Of a stretch of DNA of 7,159 nt, positions 3,948 to 7,159 are shown piece by piece (within the stretch, counting starts at the first letter, position 1; every line of letters begins with the position of its first letter). Source of the DNA: Actinomycetota bacterium. Its GTDB lineage: Bacteria; Actinomycetota; Actinomycetes; Mycobacteriales; Jatrophihabitantaceae. The position numbers and the translations under genes are program-made. A model generated the notes under the pieces. It did no database searches. It saw only the letters and a program-made list of their open reading frames with translations, and was not told where the DNA came from. Where the stretch lies: assembly GCA_019241805.1 (NCBI GenBank), contig JAFAWL010000232.1, positions 1 through 7,159 of the forward strand. Direction: 5' to 3'.

Positions 3948-6641
3948 ATGTCCTCGCCGGCCGAGCGATACGCTGCGGCGCGGCGCCGCGGACGCCACCC
4001 GGCTCTGACCGAATTCGCCGCGGGGTACCGCTTCGAACTCGATCCGTTCCAGACCGAGTCGTGTGAATGGCTCGAAGACGGTTACGGCGTGCTCGTCTGC
4101 GCACCGACGGGCGCCGGAAAGACGGTGGTCGGCGAGTTCGCCGTTCACCTGGCCCTGGTTGCCGGGCAGAAATGCTTCTACACCACTCCGATCAAGGCTC
4201 TGTCGAACCAGAAGTTCGCCGACCTGGTGGAGCGGTACGGCGCCGACCAGGTCGGCCTGCTCACCGGCGACAACGCGGTCAACTCCAATGCGGCGATCGT
4301 CGTGATGACGACCGAGGTGTTGCGCAACATGCTCTACGTCGGAAGCGACGCCCTGACCGGGCTTGGCTACGTGGTGCTCGACGAGGTGCACTACCTCGGT
4401 GATCGCTTCCGCGGCGCCGTCTGGGAAGAAGCGATCATTCACCTGCCGGCCTCAGTGCGATTGGTGTCGCTGTCCGCCACGGTCAGCAACGCCGAGGAGT
4501 TCGGGGAGTGGCTCGTCAGTGTGCGGGGCGACACCAAGGTCATCGTGCATGAGGAGCGGCCCGTGCCGCTGTGGCAGCACCTGCTCGTGGGTCCCCGCCT
4601 GTTCGATCTGTTCTCCGGTGAGGATCCGAGCGTCGTCGACCCCGAACTGGTGCGACACATCAGCTCTCGTTACGGCAGTGATCGCTACCGCGACCCGCGC
4701 CGGGACCAGCGCCGCGCGTGGCGTCCGCCGTATCGGCCCGAGGTCATCGAACGACTCGACCGCGAGGGTCTGCTGCCCGCGATCACGTTCATCTTCAGCC
4801 GGGCCGGGTGCGACGCCGCGGTGCGGCAGTGCGTGCAAGCCGGGTTGTGGCTCACCTCCACCGAGGAGCGGGACGAGATCACGGCAATCGTCGAGCGGGG
4901 CACGGCATCCATCGCCGGCCCGGACCTTGAAGTGCTGGGCTATTGGGAGTGGCTGGACGGGTTGCGGCGGGGCATAGCCGCCCATCACGCCGGGCTGGTG
5001 CCGGCGTTCAAGGAGGTGGTCGAGCAGCTGTTCGTCCGCGGCTTGGTCCGAGCCGTATTCGCCACGGAGACACTGGCCCTCGGCATCAACATGCCGGCCC
5101 GTACCGTCGTTCTCGAGCGGTTGACCAAGTTCAACGGCGAGGGCCACGCCGACATCACGCCGGGGGAGTACACGCAGCTGACCGGCCGGGCCGGTCGGCG
5201 CGGCATCGACATCGAGGGGCACGCCGTCGTGGTGTGGGGGCCCGACGTCGATCCGGCGCGGGTAGCCGGCCTGGCCTCGACGCGGACCTACCCGCTGCGC
5301 TCATCGTTCCGACCCTCGTACAACATGGCGGTCAACCTGGTCGGGCAGATGGGGCGACCGGCCGCGCGTCAGTTACTGGAGTCGTCTTTCGCGCAGTTCC
5401 AGACCGACCGGTCGGTGGCCGGTCTGGTGAAGCAGATCCGCCGCAACGACACAACGATGGCTGACTACGCCGCTCGCATGAGCTGCCACCTCGGCGACAT
5501 CACCGAATACTTCGAGCTACGCCGCCGATTGGGCGAGGTCGAGTCACAGGCCGCGCGACGCACCTCCCGAGCCCGCCAGGGTGCGATCGTCGCGGCACTG
5601 GAGGCGCTTCACATCGGCGATGTGATCAGGGTGCCCCGCGGCCGGCGGGCCGGGCTTGCCATCGTGCTCGACCCGGGCGTGCGCCTCAACGACGATCCGC
5701 GTCCGCTGGTCCTGACGGAGGGCCGGTGGGCCGGCCGGGTGTCGCCACAGGATTTTTCCTCGGCCATCGACGTCGTCGGCCGGGTCAAAGTGCCCAAGCG
5801 CTTCAACCACCGCTCGCCGCAGGAACGCCGGGACCTGGCCGCGTCGCTGCGCTCCCTGGATCTGCCGCCGGCCGCGGCCGGCCCTCGGCGCGTCCCCGAG
5901 GCGGACTCGGAGATCGCCGAGCTACGGGGGCGACTGCGCGCGCATCCCTGCCACGGCTGCGCCGATCGGGAGGAGCACGCCCGCTGGGGGCAGCGGCGCG
6001 CCCGGCTCGAACGCGAGACGGTGGCCCTTCGCCAACGGATCGAAGGGCGCACGGGATCCCTCGGTCGTGCCTTCGACCGCATCTGCGGCCTGCTCGACGA
6101 GCGGGGATACCTCGACGGTGACCAGGCCACTCCACTCGGTCGAGTGCTTGCACGCATCTGGTCGGAGTCCGACCTGTTGGTGGCCGAGTGCCTGCGCGCC
6201 GGCGTCTGGGACGGGCTCGAACCGGCCGAGTTCGCCGCCGCCGTGTCGGCGCTGGTCTACGAAGCCCGGCGCGAGGAACGCTTCATCGAGCGGCTACCGA
6301 CCGGTGCACTGCGCTCGGCACTCGCCCAGTCGGTGCACGTCTGGGCCGAACTCGCCGACGACGAGGCCGAGGCGGGCTTGCCGCGCAGTCGCGAACCCGA
6401 ACTGGGACTCGTCTGGCCCGTCTACCGATGGGCCCGCAACGAGGGCCTCGACCGCGTGCTGGACGCGTCGGCCGACACCGGCGCACCGTTGTCGGCCGGC
6501 GACTTCGTGCGCTGGGGCAAACAACTGATCGACCTACTGGACCAGGTCGCCGCCGTCGGCTCGCCCCGGATCGCGACCACCGCGCGGGCCGCCATCGAGG
6601 CCGTACGTCGCGGCGTTGTCGCCCAGAGCATGTCCGCTTGA
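3948..6641 (+). CDS. helY: HelY, Ski2/Mtr4-like DEVH-box helicase
   Basis: This 897-aa protein is a superfamily 2 helicase of the Ski2-like group, close to M. tuberculosis HelY in length and architecture. ATP hydrolysis is expected to drive unwinding of RNA or DNA in the cytoplasm; the natural substrate of bacterial HelY is not settled. RecA domain 1 includes a Q-motif-like FELDPFQ (29-35), Walker A APTGAGKT (52-59), TTPIKALSNQKF (79-90), TGDN (106-109), DEVH (145-148) and SAT (176-178). RecA domain 2 includes FIFSRAGCD (281-289), GIAAHHAGLVP (342-352), TETLALGINMPART (373-386) and QLTGRAGRRGID (410-421). All core motifs are intact. A region with a beta-rich insert (about 550-620) precedes HPCHGCADREEHARW (666-680) and a coiled-coil segment. 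The C-terminal DSHCT-type helical domain runs from about 705 to the end. The start at 3948 fits the family and the -10-like TAGGGT just upstream. It lies 72 bp after the PPOX gene. Confidence 0.95.
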   Translation: MSSPAERYAAARRRGRHPALTEFAAGYRFELDPFQTESCEWLEDGYGVLVCAPTGAGKTVVGEFAVHLALVAGQKCFYTTPIKALSNQKFADLVERYGADQVGLLTGDNAVNSNAAIVVMTTEVLRNMLYVGSDALTGLGYVVLDEVHYLGDRFRGAVWEEAIIHLPASVRLVSLSATVSNAEEFGEWLVSVRGDTKVIVHEERPVPLWQHLLVGPRLFDLFSGEDPSVVDPELVRHISSRYGSDRYRDPRRDQRRAWRPPYRPEVIERLDREGLLPAITFIFSRAGCDAAVRQCVQAGLWLTSTEERDEITAIVERGTASIAGPDLEVLGYWEWLDGLRRGIAAHHAGLVPAFKEVVEQLFVRGLVRAVFATETLALGINMPARTVVLERLTKFNGEGHADITPGEYTQLTGRAGRRGIDIEGHAVVVWGPDVDPARVAGLASTRTYPLRSSFRPSYNMAVNLVGQMGRPAARQLLESSFAQFQTDRSVAGLVKQIRRNDTTMADYAARMSCHLGDITEYFELRRRLGEVESQAARRTSRARQGAIVAALEALHIGDVIRVPRGRRAGLAIVLDPGVRLNDDPRPLVLTEGRWAGRVSPQDFSSAIDVVGRVKVPKRFNHRSPQERRDLAASLRSLDLPPAAAGPRRVPEADSEIAELRGRLRAHPCHGCADREEHARWGQRRARLERETVALRQRIEGRTGSLGRAFDRICGLLDERGYLDGDQATPLGRVLARIWSESDLLVAECLRAGVWDGLEPAEFAAAVSALVYEARREERFIERLPTGALRSALAQSVHVWAELADDEAEAGLPRSREPELGLVWPVYRWARNEGLDRVLDASADTGAPLSAGDFVRWGKQLIDLLDQVAAVGSPRIATTARAAIEAVRRGVVAQSMSA

Positions 6642-6650
6642 TCGCTAGCA

Positions 6651-6676
6651 GGCCACGGCCGCAGTAAGGTGTGGCC
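6651..6676 (+). promoter_or_regulatory. Candidate promoter downstream of helY framed by an inverted repeat
   Basis: TAAGGT at 6665-6670 is a good actinobacterial -10 match. It lies inside the inverted repeat GGCCAC (6651-6656) and GTGGCC (6671-6676). A transcript starting near 6677 would have a leader of about 118 nt before the ATG at 6795. The inverted repeat could be an operator over the -10, or a weak hairpin at the end of helY. There is no T-tract, so I do not call it a terminator. Confidence 0.4.
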
Positions 6677-6716
6677 GCGGGCGCGCACGGTTGCCCGTCG
6701 CTGAACGGCACCCGAA

Positions 6717-6783
6717 CGCGCGACGCCGCCGGGATGGCCAGGGGTGACCGGTCCGGTCCGAGGGCACCCCGTCGGCGTACGCG
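6717..6783 (+). promoter_or_regulatory. Potential leader hairpin upstream of the repeat protein
   Basis: Nested complementary segments could fold the leader RNA into one long stem. CGCG (6717-6720) pairs with CGCG (6780-6783), ACGCCG (6723-6728) with CGGCGT (6773-6778), and GGGGTG (6741-6746) with CACCCC (6765-6770). A further ACCGG-T-CCGGT lies in the loop. The base of the stem ends directly before the AAAGGGA ribosome-binding sequence, so folding would leave that site exposed. High GC makes such pairings fairly easy by chance, and I recognise no known riboswitch. Confidence 0.3.
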
Positions 6784-6790
6784 AAAGGGA
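6784..6790 (+). promoter_or_regulatory. Ribosome binding site of the repeat protein
   Basis: AAAGGGA ends 4 nt before the ATG at 6795. It is the clearest Shine-Dalgarno-like sequence in the window and favours this ATG over an in-frame GTG at 6744. It contrasts with the apparently leaderless starts elsewhere in the window. Confidence 0.55.
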
Positions 6791-6794
6791 TGCG

Positions 6795-7159
6795 ATGAGC
6801 AACGACGGCGATCAGACGCAGGCCTGGGGCCGCCAGCCCGAACAACCCGAGAATCGACCGGACCGACCCTCGCCCGACGAGGCAACGCAGTACCTTCCAC
6901 CGGTGCCCTCCGACCCGGCGTCGGGCCAGTACGAGGGTTACGAGCAGCCGGCGGGCTACGGCCAGCCCAGCCACGGCCAGCCGTCCGGCTACGGACAGAA
7001 CTACGGACCGCAGTCACAGCCGGGCTACGGCCAGCCGCCAACGTATGGCCAGCCGGGCGCGCACGAGCAGCACCCGGGCTACGGCCAGCCCAGCCACGGC
7101 CAGCCGTCCGGCTACGGACAGAACTACGGACCGCAGTCACAGCCGGGCTACGGCCAGCC
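6795..7159 (+). CDS. Gly/Tyr/Gln/Pro-rich low-complexity protein, N-terminal fragment
   Basis: The frame is open to the right edge and gives 121 complete codons. Residues 1-50 are polar and acidic (MSNDGDQTQAWGRQPEQPEN, later EATQYLPPVPSDPASGQ) and predicted disordered. From residue 54 the protein consists of GYGQP, SHGQPSGYGQNYGPQ and TYGQP motifs arranged in a 41-residue unit, GYGQPSHGQPSGYGQNYGPQ followed by SQPGYGQPPTYGQPGAHEQHP; the second copy is cut by the edge. There is no signal peptide or membrane segment in the visible part. In actinobacteria such N-terminal tails often precede membrane domains (for example DUF4190, DUF4870 or MmpS-like proteins). M. tuberculosis has a membrane protein with a disordered N-terminus (Rv2091c) next to helY, so a membrane domain beyond the edge is plausible but unseen. 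The ATG is supported by AAAGGGA upstream and by the 153-bp gap after helY. Function unknown. Confidence 0.8.
   Translation, partial: MSNDGDQTQAWGRQPEQPENRPDRPSPDEATQYLPPVPSDPASGQYEGYEQPAGYGQPSHGQPSGYGQNYGPQSQPGYGQPPTYGQPGAHEQHPGYGQPSHGQPSGYGQNYGPQSQPGYGQ
6952..7159 (+). repeat. In-frame 123-bp tandem repeat, second copy cut by the window end
   Basis: The 85 bases at 6952-7036 are repeated without a mismatch at 7075-7159, a shift of 123 bp or exactly 41 codons. Identity includes synonymous third positions, so the duplication is recent or kept uniform by recombination. Smaller copies of gggctacggccagcc occur within each unit (starting 6953, 7022, 7076 and 7145). The window ends while still inside the second copy, so the copy number is at least two and unknown. 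Confidence 0.93.

Noticed and set aside
3105..4442. 445-codon open frame on the minus strand
   Set aside because: It is antisense to the 3' part of tatC, the whole PPOX gene and the start of helY, all with strong family matches. Long antisense frames are common in high-GC genes.
6693..6794. c-di-AMP (ydaO) riboswitch upstream of the repeat protein
   Set aside because: A GGGGTGA box is present, but the conserved CCGTCAGCTAACC-like segment and the usual closing arms are missing. Similarity may be chance in GC-rich sequence.
6790..6798. Start-stop mini-ORF (ATG CGA TGA) overlapping the start of the repeat protein
   Set aside because: Two codons only, with no spacing to a ribosome binding site. 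Probably a coincidence of the sequence atgcgatga.
6283..7140. 285-codon minus-strand frame across the end of helY and the repeat region
   Set aside because: It is antisense to helY and to the GYGQ repeat protein and encodes Arg/Pro-rich sequence with internal copies caused by the DNA repeat. No recognisable domain.

Overview
The window comes from a high-GC, codon-biased bacterium that is almost certainly an actinomycete (Actinomycetota). The evidence is gene content and order: a pafB-pafC pair of WYL regulators, tatC and a Ski2-like helY helicase, all on the plus strand. This matches the conserved pafBC-tat-helY neighbourhood known from Mycobacterium and Streptomyces. An F420-type PPOX protein supports the same placement. 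I cannot fix the genus. The differences from the mycobacterial layout (no adjacent pafA, no tatA, a PPOX gene before helY) argue against Mycobacterium itself.

Layout. Positions 1-151 hold the 5' end of a minus-strand DUF3866-type gene that runs off the left edge. It is divergent from the plus-strand genes across about 190 bp of promoter DNA (152-342). Next come pafB (343-1299), pafC (1296-2252, 4-nt stop/start overlap), a 64-aa single-TM coiled-coil protein (2263-2457) in the slot where tatA is expected, and tatC (2478-3362). These four are packed tightly enough to be one transcript. A Rv1155-like PPOX/F420 flavin-fold protein (3447-3875) and helY (3948-6641) follow, with short gaps of 84 and 72 bp. 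After a 153-bp leader with candidate promoter and hairpin elements comes the start of a Gly/Tyr/Gln/Pro-rich low-complexity protein (6795 to the window end). It carries a perfect 41-codon tandem repeat that is cut by the right edge.

How the genes fit together. PafB and PafC act as a heterodimeric WYL transcriptional activator of the mycobacterial DNA-damage response. TatC is the signal-peptide-recognising core of the twin-arginine exporter. HelY is a presumed RNA/DNA helicase of the Ski2/Mtr4 group. The linkage is conserved but no single shared pathway is established. Several genes (DUF3866, pafB, the 64-aa protein, helY) have a TAnnnT -10-like hexamer 6-7 nt before the start codon, which suggests leaderless transcription. 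I see no rRNA, tRNA, CRISPR array, transposase or phage gene. The least ordinary points are the missing tatA with a TatA-topology small protein in its place, the phased heptamers upstream of helY, and the FUS-like repeat protein at the right edge.
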